Assembly: GCA_023664385.1 (NCBI GenBank) | Contig: JAMPFU010000021.1 | Coordinates: 1 to 49,213 of the forward strand | Length of the DNA stretch: 49,213 bases | Direction: 5' to 3' | From: Clostridium sp. | GTDB lineage: Bacteria > Bacillota > Clostridia > Lachnospirales > Lachnospiraceae | Shown: one piece after another, positions 8,595 to 17,279 of the stretch | Position numbering within the stretch: the first letter of the stretch is position 1 | Layout of the letters: each line of letters starts with the position of its first letter | The notes under the pieces: generated by a model | Database searches by the model: none | The model's input: the letters and a program-made list of their open reading frames with translations, nothing else | Told to the model about the DNA's origin: nothing | Program-made: the position numbers and the translations under genes

Positions 8595-8969
8595 AAAAAA
8601 ATAAACCCACATCTCTAAACTTTAGAGACGCAAGTTTTACGCGGTACCACTCTAATTCATACATGAAATGTATGCACTCATCAGGATACGGACTAAGTCA
8701 TATATCCTCCTGCTATAACGGTCAGGCTCCGTCCAAGTCTACTGATACCATCGGTACCGTTCAACCGGCTGCTCCAAGGCGAGTTCGCATATATCACAAC
8801 ATTACGGATGTCATAACATACAATCCACCAAATACTGTCTCACACCACCCGACAGCTCTCTGAAATCCGGTAAATTCCTACTATTCCTTTTCATCGCTTT
8901 TCCATATTTAGAATAAGTGCATTCGGCGTTCTTTCTATTGCCACAGCTTTCATGGCACTTTCTTCTGTT
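8595..8969 (-). promoter_or_regulatory. T-box leader, leucine specifier (CUC)
   Basis: On the minus strand the conserved T-box sequence AGAGTGGTACCGCG is at 8640-8653. It is followed by a terminator stem (TCTCTAAA / TTTAGAGA, 8612-8628) and a T-run at 8595-8601. Upstream lie Stem I features: AGAGAGCTG near 8853-8861 and, in the specifier-loop context GCGAACTCGCC, the codon CTC (8781-8783 complement), which encodes leucine. Uncharged tRNA-Leu is expected to pair with this codon and the T-box bulge and stabilise the antiterminator, switching on leuA. The specifier and the downstream gene agree. Confidence 0.93.
8891..8953 (-). other. Possible 20-codon leader ORF in the leuA leader
   Basis: Just after the predicted transcription start, an ATG at 8953 opens a 20-residue frame (MKAVAIERTPNALILNMEKR) whose TGA overlaps the base of T-box Stem I (GCGATGAAAAGG). 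The ribosome site is weak (GAAGAAAG). It has only two Leu codons, so it does not look like a classical leucine attenuator peptide. Translation is unproven; 33 bp of it recur at 19542-19576. Confidence 0.2.
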
Positions 8970-8975
8970 TAAGAA

Positions 8976-9004
8976 ACTTTAACATATTTTTTATTGAGTG
9001 TCAA
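8976..9004 (-). promoter_or_regulatory. leuA promoter
   Basis: TTGACA (8999-9004 complement) and TAAAGT (8976-8981 complement) are 17 bp apart, with TG one base ahead of the -10 (extended -10). It is the only good promoter upstream of the T-box leader. Confidence 0.65.
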
Positions 9005-9035
9005 CTAAAAAGTATGTCACCTAAGCTATGTTTTA

Positions 9036-9698
9036 TTAACATAATCGTTCTGTATTTGAATTTATTAGTACTCCTATTATCCACAAGAAAACACCCACCA
9101 ACGCCAAGGGCAGATACGAGTGAAAAAGCATATCCTTTGATATTGGATTGCTGTCATAATAGCACAAAAAAATTTTTTTACCATTATTAGAATAAGTTGC
9201 GGATATAGTGTAAGCAATCATCAACATAAATGTGAGTGGAATAGAGCGTAACAGATATACGATTGCGTAACAGGCGCCGCAATAAAAGAAGCACTCAATT
9301 ACAACCCTGAAATATTCCAACGGCATACTGCTGTTTATAAAAGAAAATACAATAAAAGGAACTGCCAATACAACACAATATAACATGAAATGCAGCATAA
9401 AAATTCCGGCTTTGATTTTTTTATTTATGTATAGTAATTCATGACCGTCACCCTCTATGGATTCCCCTGAATATATCAAAGGACACCAGATTGAAAGGAA
9501 GGGTGAAAACATCTGGTATAATCGTATAATCCAGCTATAAAGCGTTTGTGACAAACCATATTTATTATATATGAGTACTATCAATAAAGGTAAAACAAAC
9601 CATGTTATGACAATAGGACAAATATATGCGTGCTGAATACATTTTAATTGTATTGACAATTTATGGAATTGTCTTTTTATATGTTTTTTATGCGGCAT
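9036..9698 (-). CDS. ABC transporter membrane subunit (small permease)
   Basis: About 220 residues from the ATG at 9698 (MPHKKHIKRQ), chosen because GGAGG lies 10 nt upstream; a longer frame starting at 9767 would run deep inside the ATPase gene. The first 30 residues are basic and cytoplasmic. Six or so hydrophobic segments follow, as in ABC-2-type permeases. It overlaps the 3' end of the ATPase gene by 22 bp and closes the operon 13468-9036. Likely one of two membrane subunits of the same exporter. Substrate unknown. Confidence 0.7.
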   Translation of the reverse strand: MPHKKHIKRQFHKLSIQLKCIQHAYICPIVITWFVLPLLIVLIYNKYGLSQTLYSWIIRLYQMFSPFLSIWCPLIYSGESIEGDGHELLYINKKIKAGIFMLHFMLYCVVLAVPFIVFSFINSSMPLEYFRVVIECFFYCGACYAIVYLLRSIPLTFMLMIAYTISATYSNNGKKIFLCYYDSNPISKDMLFHSYLPLALVGVFLWIIGVLINSNTERLC

Positions 9699-10531
9699 AA
9701 ATAACCATCCTCCACGATAGGCTCTACGGCAGGAAAAGCCTGCGGTTCGGAAGACAGCACCCTGCAATATATCCCATCGTTTTTTTCATATTGTTTTTCT
9801 ATGAAATGGCTTCCGTTTATATTTTTAATCTCATCATAAGGCACCTCATATACTTTTCCTGATGCTGTTTTTTTTATGTCCCCTGTTGTAAGCGCTTCTA
9901 TTATTGTGCCATCATTCATAATTAGTATTTTGTCACAGACCGCTTCAACATCCTCAACAATATGAGTAGAAATAATTATAATTGTGTCACGGCTCAGATT
10001 TTTCAGAAGTAATTTAAAGCGGAGACGCTCCTCAGGGTCTAGCCCGGTGGTAGGTTCGTCAAATATAATAATTTGAGGTGCTCCGAGAATTGCCTGTGCA
10101 ATTCCCAGCCTTCTTATCATGCCTCCTGAAAGCTTTTTGCATTTTACGTTTTTTTGTTCTTCTAAATTTACAAGCTGCAGGCACCGGTCAATTTCATCAT
10201 TTTCAGCTTCATGGGGAATATCCTTGATACTGCAAAAATATTTTAATATTTCATTTACAGTAAGCTCTTTAAACAATCCAAACTTTTGTGGAAGATACCC
10301 CACAATATTTCCGTAACCTTTTATATCCCCGATTTCCTTGTCGTTGTATGTCAGAGCTCCGCTTTCATGTTTATAAAGCGAAACGATACAGCGCATCAAG
10401 GTTGTCTTTCCTGCTCCGTTTGGTCCAAGTAATCCGTATATGCCGCCATCAAATGCATAGGAAATATTTTTTAATACTTTTTTCTTCCTAAAGGATTTAT
10501 TGATATTGTCTAATTTTAAAATATTGCTCAT
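9677..10531 (-). CDS. ABC transporter ATP-binding protein
   Basis: 284 residues. Walker A LLGPNGAGKTT (about residue 34-44), Q-loop GYLPQKFGLF, signature LSGGMIRRLGIAQA, Walker B IIIFDEPTTGLDPEER and switch His in ISTHIVEDVE are all intact. The about 70-residue C-terminal extension is typical of CcmA/NatA-type subunits that work with ABC-2 permeases. It lies between two membrane-protein genes, 6 bp after the large permease gene, and its end overlaps the small permease. Confidence 0.92.
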   Translation of the reverse strand: MSNILKLDNINKSFRKKKVLKNISYAFDGGIYGLLGPNGAGKTTLMRCIVSLYKHESGALTYNDKEIGDIKGYGNIVGYLPQKFGLFKELTVNEILKYFCSIKDIPHEAENDEIDRCLQLVNLEEQKNVKCKKLSGGMIRRLGIAQAILGAPQIIIFDEPTTGLDPEERLRFKLLLKNLSRDTIIIISTHIVEDVEAVCDKILIMNDGTIIEALTTGDIKKTASGKVYEVPYDEIKNINGSHFIEKQYEKNDGIYCRVLSSEPQAFPAVEPIVEDGYLCRIKNI

Positions 10532-10537
10532 ATCTAT

Positions 10538-12205
10538 CTATTCCATCCCTTCGTCTGTATACTGTTTCGGATCAAACATATAAGGCGCTATTATATAGTC
10601 GTCTCCTTTATGTATCACTTTCGGTTGATTTACACTTGGCTGAAAAAAAATTTTATCCGGGCAGCTTACGCCTAAACCGTCCTTTAGAGTATCGATCCAC
10701 TTTTTTATTGTTTCCTCTGAAAAATCTTTATCTAAATATGGATACGTAACCGTCACTTCCCTGTAATCGTATTTTTTCAGAAGACCCTTTAGGAAAATAG
10801 GTCCCCGGCAATAACCCTTATATGAGCCTTTTTTGGTACTGTCCAAATTTGAGTATATATTACTGTGACCACTAATATTCACTTCAAAATAAGCCTCTTT
10901 CTCCAAAAAATTAGATTGATAGCCATATCGCTCCCTGTCATATACATCATGTATGCCTGGCTGTGGATAGTAGGGAAAATCACCCGGCAGATAGATTGCC
11001 AGTGCATTAGAATAATATGTGGCGCTTCCTCCTTTGTAGTAAATGTTCAGCAAGCTTATGTCTTTGGAATCATCATTGTATATATACAATGCATCCTCCA
11101 TCTGTGAAAATCTGAGTTTTTTCCCATTTTGATCACTGACTCGTTTTACTTGAAAGCCATGATGCAGGGTAAACGCATAACAGTCCAGATTACAAGGCGT
11201 TACTTCAATTTCAACTGAATTCTTCAACTGGGTATTGATCGTCATTTCCATTTTATAGCTGACTGCTTCAAATTTTTCAAAATCGGCTTCCCGGCTGCCT
11301 GTGTCATTCCCGTAATACATTTGACTTTCCATCACAGTTCCTGCAGGGTTTTCATTCATAAGAATATTTGAGGAGGGTGCACAGAACATACAGACAGCTA
11401 TCATACATATGAACCCCGAAACCCAATATACACGGCTTCTTTTTTGCTCAAAATTTCTATGTATTTTAGCAAGGGTATAAAGCCCAAAAATCCATGCAGC
11501 GATTAAAGCCATCTGTTTTGGCTGCACAACAAACGGATTTTGAAAGTTCGGCATCCATCTCAACCCTGTGGGCATAATTGTAAAGAGTTCCTGAAAGGGA
11601 TATATATTAACACCCATCTCAAGCAGCAAGGCTGAGATTTCCTCAAAATAAAATGATGAAAACAACACCATTCCCACAAGAATAAAATAGGATATAATTC
11701 TTCCAAAATATTTAGACGTCACCCATGCAAGAAGGGAAGCAAGCAACAGATTTCCAAAAACAAAGACAAACAGTGTAAATGACGATTGGACAATATATGC
11801 CATATCCTTATTTCCAAGGAATATACCACCTGCCGTATTGAGCAGGGCAATCAGAACCCAATAAACAAAAGCGCCAATCACACAGACGGACAGGCTTCCA
11901 CTTTCGTACCGCCTGATCCCATTGCTTATGCCGCCGACAGTTTCCTCAAGAGCTGCCGATTTCAGCATATACAAATATTCAAAGGTCAGAAACAGAAAAA
12001 AAACAAATAAATATTTTACCATTTCAAGACAGGTTACCAACGGCATTACATATGCATCAAACCCATCGCTGCTGGAATTCAGTTTCATCATCTTTAAAAA
12101 TTTAGCGACAATAGCAAGTATGCTCAGGGCATACATATATGTAAGAGTTTCATTTTTAAAAAAACGAATAAACGCATGTTTCATGTCTATCTTCAAGGTC
12201 TTCAT
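10538..12205 (-). CDS. ABC permease fused to an M1-aminopeptidase-like beta domain
   Basis: 555 residues. Residues 1-270 contain about six to seven membrane helices of ABC-2 type. From about residue 300 to the end is an extracytoplasmic part with beta-rich segments (YKMEMTINTQLKNSVEIEV, FTLHHGFQVKRVSDQNGKKL, ALAIYLPGDFPYYP) that resemble the N-terminal domain of M1 aminopeptidases. It ends before any HExxH motif, so no peptidase activity is expected. It follows the anchored-protein gene directly (TAA/ATG adjacent) and precedes the ATPase by 6 bp. The domain assignment is by pattern and moderately sure. Confidence 0.7.
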   Translation of the reverse strand: MKTLKIDMKHAFIRFFKNETLTYMYALSILAIVAKFLKMMKLNSSSDGFDAYVMPLVTCLEMVKYLFVFFLFLTFEYLYMLKSAALEETVGGISNGIRRYESGSLSVCVIGAFVYWVLIALLNTAGGIFLGNKDMAYIVQSSFTLFVFVFGNLLLASLLAWVTSKYFGRIISYFILVGMVLFSSFYFEEISALLLEMGVNIYPFQELFTIMPTGLRWMPNFQNPFVVQPKQMALIAAWIFGLYTLAKIHRNFEQKRSRVYWVSGFICMIAVCMFCAPSSNILMNENPAGTVMESQMYYGNDTGSREADFEKFEAVSYKMEMTINTQLKNSVEIEVTPCNLDCYAFTLHHGFQVKRVSDQNGKKLRFSQMEDALYIYNDDSKDISLLNIYYKGGSATYYSNALAIYLPGDFPYYPQPGIHDVYDRERYGYQSNFLEKEAYFEVNISGHSNIYSNLDSTKKGSYKGYCRGPIFLKGLLKKYDYREVTVTYPYLDKDFSEETIKKWIDTLKDGLGVSCPDKIFFQPSVNQPKVIHKGDDYIIAPYMFDPKQYTDEGME

Positions 12206-13039
12206 TTATTTCCCCTCTCCAAACTCATCCAAAAAACGAACGAAGCCGTCAATATCATTCTTCCCATTCACAACATATATTGTATTTTTGTCTGCAAAAT
12301 AAGCAGTATAATCTCCATAATTTTCAGGCACGTATGGATTTGTCATCGCATCTAAATATACTTTATATGTGGGGTCATACATGCGGTCAATTCCCCGAAC
12401 CGTAATATTGATTCCTGCCGCATTTGATATTTCTTCGTTATAAAAGATATTACCAGTATCACTATTTATCAGCAACATTCCGTCATATGTGTCAATATTT
12501 TTATAGACATACATTGTAATATGGTAATATTCTAATGAATCCCAATAATCTACGGAAGCAGCATAATATTTTTTCCTGCTTTCATCACTCACAGTATCGC
12601 CCTCCGGAAAAACGGGTTCCTTAACAGAAGTAAGGGTGATAAAGCCATTGACACGTGTCAGGTATTCATATGTGCCTTCAGTATTTTCTCTTTTTCTGCC
12701 AATAGCATATTCTATCGAATAACAATTTCCGTCGTCTGATACAGTTACATGTCCTTCCCCGATATCGTACTCACTGACCTTTGGTTTAAGAAAAGCAACG
12801 GGGAACTCTGCTTCAACGGCTTCAATGGTATCGTAGTGATAACCATATTCATCTTTTGATATATAGGAGGACAGTTGTACTTCGTCTACAGCGCTTATAT
12901 CGTATTGTATCGTTATCGGCTGCACCGGGTCCTTCATCAGGAGGGAATCTCCGCCTTTATCTTTGCCGCTGCCAGTAAGATACAAAATCAAATATATTAC
13001 GGTGCAGACAACAATTAAAATAAATATTGTTTTTTTCAT
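12206..13039 (-). CDS. Membrane-anchored extracytoplasmic protein, unknown
   Basis: About 277 residues starting MKKTIFILIVVCTVIYLILYL, an uncleaved-looking N-terminal anchor (no lipobox Cys in place), followed by a soluble acidic outer domain rich in Tyr and Asp. The ATG at 13039 has GGAGG 8 nt upstream; an in-frame ATG at 13072 has no such site. It sits between the secreted small protein and the permease of the ABC operon, so it may be an accessory or immunity-like partner. Family not recognised. Confidence 0.65.
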   Translation of the reverse strand: MKKTIFILIVVCTVIYLILYLTGSGKDKGGDSLLMKDPVQPITIQYDISAVDEVQLSSYISKDEYGYHYDTIEAVEAEFPVAFLKPKVSEYDIGEGHVTVSDDGNCYSIEYAIGRKRENTEGTYEYLTRVNGFITLTSVKEPVFPEGDTVSDESRKKYYAASVDYWDSLEYYHITMYVYKNIDTYDGMLLINSDTGNIFYNEEISNAAGINITVRGIDRMYDPTYKVYLDAMTNPYVPENYGDYTAYFADKNTIYVVNGKNDIDGFVRFLDEFGEGK

Positions 13040-13060
13040 GCCACTGTCCTCCATTCTAAA

Positions 13061-13085
13061 CAGGAATCCCAAAATAGTATTCCTG
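13061..13085 (-). terminator. Hairpin between secreted-protein gene and the rest of the operon
   Basis: CAGGAAT (13061-13067) pairs with ATTCCTG (13079-13085), starting 8 nt after the stop of the secreted-protein gene. The T-run is short (TTTAG), so it may be a partial terminator or RNA-stabilising stem that keeps the first gene's product in excess. Confidence 0.4.
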
Positions 13086-13093
13086 CCATATTT

Positions 13094-13468
13094 TTAATAT
13101 GCGGTGATGGTTCCCGATGCAGAGCACCCCGTCACTCCAAACGCATTCGGCTTTAAAAGCAGCCGCCATGTTTTATTGCTTGTGAATTTGTGTGAATATG
13201 TTGTCGGGCATGTTCCGCCTGCCACAACCTTTACATCCACATCTACGGCATAATTGCCTGCCGAATTTATGTATTGTCCATAAAAGCGGACGCTATATGC
13301 AGAGCTGCTTGAATTTGAACCGGTAATTTTTGCACCTTTGGCACTAATGGAAGCACTTGCCCTTTGTGTGTCACTTGTAGTTAAATCTACGGTGGCGGCA
13401 TTAGTTGAAGTACCCATGATTGATAATACCAGTGCAATGGCAAACAACGATTTTAAAAATTTTTTCAT
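13094..13468 (-). CDS. Small secreted protein, unknown function
   Basis: 124 residues. A clear signal peptide (MKKFLKSLFAIALVLSIMG...) is predicted to be cut after TNA (about residue 24), leaving about 100 residues rich in Ser, Thr and Ala with beta-strand character. Two cysteines (in GGTCPTTY and VTGCSASG) could form a disulfide. GAGG lies 8 nt before the ATG. It is the first gene of the ABC operon, with an extended -10 at 13607-13612 and a hairpin just downstream. Whether it is a bacteriocin-like product, a surface protein or a signal is unknown; no family match is recognised. Confidence 0.65.
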   Translation of the reverse strand: MKKFLKSLFAIALVLSIMGTSTNAATVDLTTSDTQRASASISAKGAKITGSNSSSSAYSVRFYGQYINSAGNYAVDVDVKVVAGGTCPTTYSHKFTSNKTWRLLLKPNAFGVTGCSASGTITAY

Positions 13469-13838
13469 GCTGAATTCCTCGCTTTCTTCGATTTTAACAT
13501 TTTTCGTAAACTATGTAAATATTTGTGTCGGTGTTTCCGTTGTCCATGCCCGCCCTTCCTATTTGATATTTTGTCAGATGACGCTTGCTTCATTTTTTAC
13601 AATTTAATTATAGCACAGCGTATTTTGGCTGGACGATTTTTCGGGCAAGTGGTTGTTTTGGCGAAATGAACGGCAGGTTTTTACCGTTCCCCTCCTAAAA
13701 ATGACCTCTTATCATCATTTACCCATGGAAAGAAAATCAATTCCAATGATAAAAATTTGAATTATGCAACAATCGATATCTGTGTTATAATGGAAGTAAT
13801 TAGTTTACTAATTGGATATGTAATAATAGGAGGTTGCG
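13469..13838. promoter_or_regulatory. Divergent control region, secreted-protein operon / LytTR regulator
   Basis: A 370-bp gene-free region. For the minus strand, TATAAT with an upstream TG (13607-13612) forms an extended -10 without a clear -35, as expected for an activated promoter. For the plus strand, TGTTATAAT (13783-13791) is another extended -10. Between them an inverted repeat GAACGG (13668-13673) / CCGTTC (13684-13689) resembles paired ACCGTT-like LytTR half-sites. The operator role is inferred. Confidence 0.45.
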
Positions 13839-14570
13839 ATGACGTTTAGAATTGGTATTTGCGATGACATGCCAGAATACATTACAGTTTTACAAAAGCA
13901 TATCGAATATTATCAGATTGCCCATGACGCTGATTTTATTATTGACAGTTTTACGTCCGGGCAGGAGCTTTTGCAAAACCACAATGAATGTCCTTATCAT
14001 ATTATTCTGTTGGATATCGAAATGCCGAATCAGAACGGAATTGATATAGCACGGCATCTGAGGGAACAGGGAGATTATGAGGTTTTTATTGTTTTTGTGA
14101 CTTTATATTCTCAATATATGATAGACAGCTTTGAAGTTCAGCCATTCCAATTTCTTACAAAGCCGGTGGAGTTTCATGAGGTGGAAAAACTGATTTCCAA
14201 TATTATCAGACGTTATCAACATTCCCACACTACAAAGATACTCATAGGAACAGACGGCGAGGAATACACCGTCCGAATTAGTGATATAATTTACATGAAA
14301 ACGATTAAGAGTAAACGTCCCATTTTAGAATATGTATTACAGGATATGACACTGACTGCCCAGGGGACCATACAGAATTGGGAATACATCCTTAGAGATT
14401 ATGGCTTTATCTCACCCTGTCGCGGCTATCTTGTAAATGTGCGACATGTATACTCATTTAATAATACAAGAATTGTTATGACTAACGATATAAAGATACC
14501 AATAAGCCGAAGGCGGGTAAAGCTTGTAAAACAGACATATTTAAACCGTATTATACATCTTATGAATTAA
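13839..14570 (+). CDS. LytTR-family response regulator (orphan)
   Basis: 243 residues. The receiver domain (1-120) has acidic pocket D9/D10, phospho-acceptor D59 (IILLDIEMP) and the FLTKPVEF Lys. The LytTR DNA-binding domain (about 140-240) includes ISDIIYMKT and FISPCRGYLVNVRHV. AGGAGG lies 5 nt before the ATG. No histidine kinase gene is adjacent, so its kinase is elsewhere or the regulator is controlled differently. Its divergent position facing the secreted-protein/ABC operon suggests it regulates that operon. Confidence 0.88.
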   Translation: MTFRIGICDDMPEYITVLQKHIEYYQIAHDADFIIDSFTSGQELLQNHNECPYHIILLDIEMPNQNGIDIARHLREQGDYEVFIVFVTLYSQYMIDSFEVQPFQFLTKPVEFHEVEKLISNIIRRYQHSHTTKILIGTDGEEYTVRISDIIYMKTIKSKRPILEYVLQDMTLTAQGTIQNWEYILRDYGFISPCRGYLVNVRHVYSFNNTRIVMTNDIKIPISRRRVKLVKQTYLNRIIHLMN

Positions 14571-14620
14571 AATAAAGGAAATGACAATACTTAAAATTTT
14601 AGATGGGTTTCACATGTGTT

Positions 14621-14649
14621 TTGCACATATGGTTCAGTTATAATATAAT
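14621..14649 (+). promoter_or_regulatory. ung promoter
   Basis: TTGCAC (14621-14626) and TATAAT (14644-14649) with a 17-bp spacer, about 40 bp upstream of the ung start. A second overlapping TATAAT at 14639-14644 has no spaced -35. Confidence 0.6.
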
Positions 14650-14689
14650 GGTTTTAATAGCTAATTTTTTATAATACGGAGGAAAAAAT

Positions 14690-15364
14690 ATGCCGCCAAT
14701 ATCAAACGACTGGGCAGAAGCCCTTTCACCGGAATACAAAAAACAGTATTACAGGAATTTATTTGATTTTATAGGAAAGGAATATGCAACACGCCAAATT
14801 TTCCCGCCGGGCGATGACATATTCAACGCATTTCATCTCACGCCGCTTTCCGATGTAAAGTGCGTCATTATCGGGCAGGACCCTTACCACGAGCCAAATC
14901 AGGCGCATGGCCTATGCTTTTCGGTAAAGCCGGGAGTTGACATTCCCCCTTCCCTTGTCAATATATACAAGGAGCTTGAGGAGGATGTGGGCTGCTATAT
15001 TCCAAATAACGGCTATCTTGTAAAGTGGGCAAAGCAGGGCGTTCTTATGCTGAACGCTGTATTGACGGTGCGTGCGCATCAGGCGGCCTCCCATCAGGGA
15101 AAGGGCTGGGAGGAATTTACTGACGCGGCAATCCGTATTGTAAACGAGCAGGACAGACCGATTGTATTTCTTCTGTGGGGAGGCTTTGCAGGGAAAAAGG
15201 CAGCCATGCTGAACAACCCGAAGCACCTGATACTGAAGGCGCCTCATCCATCTCCCCTCTCAGCCTACAGAGGTTTTTTCGGCTGTAAGCATTTCAGCAG
15301 CACGAATGCATTTTTGGAGAAGAACGGCATCGCCCCTATAGACTGGCAGATAGAAAACATTTGA
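14690..15364 (+). CDS. ung: Uracil-DNA glycosylase
   Basis: 224 residues, normal length for family 1 UDG. It removes uracil from DNA in base-excision repair. The water-activating loop GQDPYH holds catalytic D64, and the minor-groove loop APHPSPLSAYRG holds H186. The uracil-pocket and Pro-rich loop (VDIPPSLVNIYKEL) are also present. GGAGG precedes the ATG by 7 nt. It is followed 45 bp later by a histidine phosphatase gene. Confidence 0.97.
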   Translation: MPPISNDWAEALSPEYKKQYYRNLFDFIGKEYATRQIFPPGDDIFNAFHLTPLSDVKCVIIGQDPYHEPNQAHGLCFSVKPGVDIPPSLVNIYKELEEDVGCYIPNNGYLVKWAKQGVLMLNAVLTVRAHQAASHQGKGWEEFTDAAIRIVNEQDRPIVFLLWGGFAGKKAAMLNNPKHLILKAPHPSPLSAYRGFFGCKHFSSTNAFLEKNGIAPIDWQIENI

Positions 15365-15409
15365 CAACGGCATTGTCGCATATTTTAGTATTTTCGGAAA
15401 GGAAACAGC

Positions 15410-16021
15410 ATGGAACTATATATTGTACGCCACGGAGAAACATTGTGGAATCAGGGAAAAAGGCTTCAAGGGAGCACAGACATTGAGCTGAATGAAAACG
15501 GCAGGGCTTTGGCAGTCAAAACGGGAATTGCACTAAAGGACACAAAAATTGATGTCATATATTCAAGTCCCTTAAAAAGAGCATACGAAACCGCTTCGCT
15601 TATAAGAGGCGACAGGGACATTCCCATAATTACTGACGACAGAATAAAGGAGCTTTCCTTCGGCCATTTTGAAGGCGAAAGCTTTTCAGAGCTTCTAAAG
15701 GATGACAGCCTTACCTTTCAATATTTCTTCAAACAGCCTCATTTATATGTGCCTGCTGACGATGGAGAAACGCTGGAGCACTTAATCGCACGTGCAGGCA
15801 ATTTTATGCAGGAGGTAATTGAGCCGCTGCAAAACAAATATGAGCGTATCATGATTGTAGCCCACGGTGCCTTAAACAAAGCAATCATGAGCTACATAAA
15901 AAAACATTCTACCGAATATTTTTGGTCGGGCGGTCTTCAGGAAAACTGTAATGTTATCATTGTTGATTACTCGGACAACGAATACAAAATCATAGATGAA
16001 ACAAAGCTGTTTTATAAGTAG
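15410..16021 (+). CDS. Histidine phosphatase (phosphoglycerate-mutase-like)
   Basis: 203 residues. It begins with the family hallmark IVRHGETLWNQ (phospho-acceptor H8), has the second Arg in SSPLKRAYETA, the acidic FGHFEGESF region and the distal catalytic His in IMIVAHGALNKAI. These are the residues of branch-1 histidine phosphatases. The substrate (a phosphosugar, alpha-ribazole phosphate or another phosphoester) cannot be told from the sequence. AAAGGA lies 6 nt before the ATG. Ends 1 bp from the stop of the convergent membrane-protein gene. Confidence 0.88.
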   Translation: MELYIVRHGETLWNQGKRLQGSTDIELNENGRALAVKTGIALKDTKIDVIYSSPLKRAYETASLIRGDRDIPIITDDRIKELSFGHFEGESFSELLKDDSLTFQYFFKQPHLYVPADDGETLEHLIARAGNFMQEVIEPLQNKYERIMIVAHGALNKAIMSYIKKHSTEYFWSGGLQENCNVIIVDYSDNEYKIIDETKLFYK

Positions 16022-16022
16022 A

Positions 16023-17030
16023 CTACTCATTTTTCCTTAAAAAGAGTGCCGGAATGATACCTATGACAAAAGGCACAATCCACGTAAAAAATCTGTAAAT
16101 TACCAATGTTGCCGCAATGACGTCCCCCTCAGGTATTATCGTACCAAAAAATATTGTAACGACAAATTCAAGCGTTCCTACGCCTGACGGCGCAATCATA
16201 ACACAGCCTATCATATTGCACACTGCCATAAGAAGCAGGCATGTAAGCATTCCCACATCAAACTGCTCCCTGAATATGATGCCGGGTATGCAGTACCAGC
16301 AGGCAAATTTGAATACATTTAAAAGTATAACCTGCACGAACAACAGCTTGTCATGCCAAAGCATTCTTCCACATTCCTGGAGATTTTTCACTGCCTTTTC
16401 ACCGTCAGCGAGCTTTGGATAAAGCTTACTTTTTTCCTTGACAAGCCTATAACAAAGCTTTATAAGTAAATTCGATATTTTCTCCGACACGGTAATAATA
16501 AATAAAAAGAGGCATACAAGCGCTATTACGATAGATCCTGCAAGCATATAGCCCCAATATTTTTTCACGTCCTTATCCCCTGAAAGGATAAGAATGGTAA
16601 AGGAACAAATCCCCATAACGCCGACGGTTATTTTCATAAATGTATACTGTGCCATGGACATGCCGCTTGCACGGCTTACGCTTATTTTTTTTGCATTATA
16701 ATAGTAAAGCTGCGCAACAGCAGTTCCACTCCCCAAGGTGGAAACCCTGTAAAATGCACACATGTAAGCACAGCTTATTCCCTGAAGCAACGACAAGGTA
16801 TGCTCCCCCTTCGAGGTCATTTTGCTTATGATTATGCCCTCTGCCAAAAAATATAGATTGGCAAGCACTGCGCATAACGCTATGCTTTCAGCAGATATAT
16901 CTGAAATCTCATTCATTGCATCCCTAAAAAAAGATTTGTACTTTATACATGCAAAGACAAGCAGCCCTAGTATCAGCACCCACTTAACGATACTTGAAAT
17001 TACCTTCTTTTTTTCTAATCTGTAACTCAT
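16023..17030 (-). CDS. Flippase-like membrane protein (LPG synthase TM region / UPF0104)
   Basis: 335 residues with about eight membrane helices. The pattern YRVSTLGSGTAVAQLYYYNAKKISVSRA and, near the end, IAPSGVGTLEFVVTIFF fits the lysylphosphatidylglycerol-synthase-type transmembrane family. The soluble transferase domain of MprF is absent, so lipid lysylation is not expected; a lipid flipping or envelope role is a guess. AAGGAG lies before the ATG. Convergent with the phosphatase gene. The 249 bp upstream hold only a 7-bp inverted repeat (17044-17050 / 17099-17105) and AT-rich DNA. Confidence 0.8.
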   Translation of the reverse strand: MSYRLEKKKVISSIVKWVLILGLLVFACIKYKSFFRDAMNEISDISAESIALCAVLANLYFLAEGIIISKMTSKGEHTLSLLQGISCAYMCAFYRVSTLGSGTAVAQLYYYNAKKISVSRASGMSMAQYTFMKITVGVMGICSFTILILSGDKDVKKYWGYMLAGSIVIALVCLFLFIITVSEKISNLLIKLCYRLVKEKSKLYPKLADGEKAVKNLQECGRMLWHDKLLFVQVILLNVFKFACWYCIPGIIFREQFDVGMLTCLLLMAVCNMIGCVMIAPSGVGTLEFVVTIFFGTIIPEGDVIAATLVIYRFFTWIVPFVIGIIPALFLRKNE

Positions 17031-17279
17031 ACGACTCCTTTTTGCAAGTCAAAATTACGGCAACAAAATGTGTTTTTGACCCTTGTGGCAGACAGCTCGA
17101 CTTGCCGCACGCAGAAATAATTTTTAAATAATGCATTATGTTTTATTTTATTATTTTACACATTACTTTGCAATATGAAAAGAATTTTTCACATTTTAAT
17201 AAAAAATACATAGTATTAAACTATAACAACTAAAAGCACTAACATAATACTGAGTATTTTAGAAAGTGAGGATTTTATT

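Noticed and set aside
9698-9767. Longer start for the small permease at 9767
   Set aside because: It would add 23 residues without hydrophobic or family character inside the ATPase gene; GGAGG fits the ATG at 9698.
16023-17030. MprF (lysyl-phosphatidylglycerol synthase)
   Set aside because: Only the membrane part is present; the C-terminal aminoacyl-transferase domain is missing.
17149-17279. Sporulation sigma-E or sigma-K promoter before cotJA
   Set aside because: CATAGTATT and CATAATACT look similar to -10 elements but no well-spaced -35 could be assigned.
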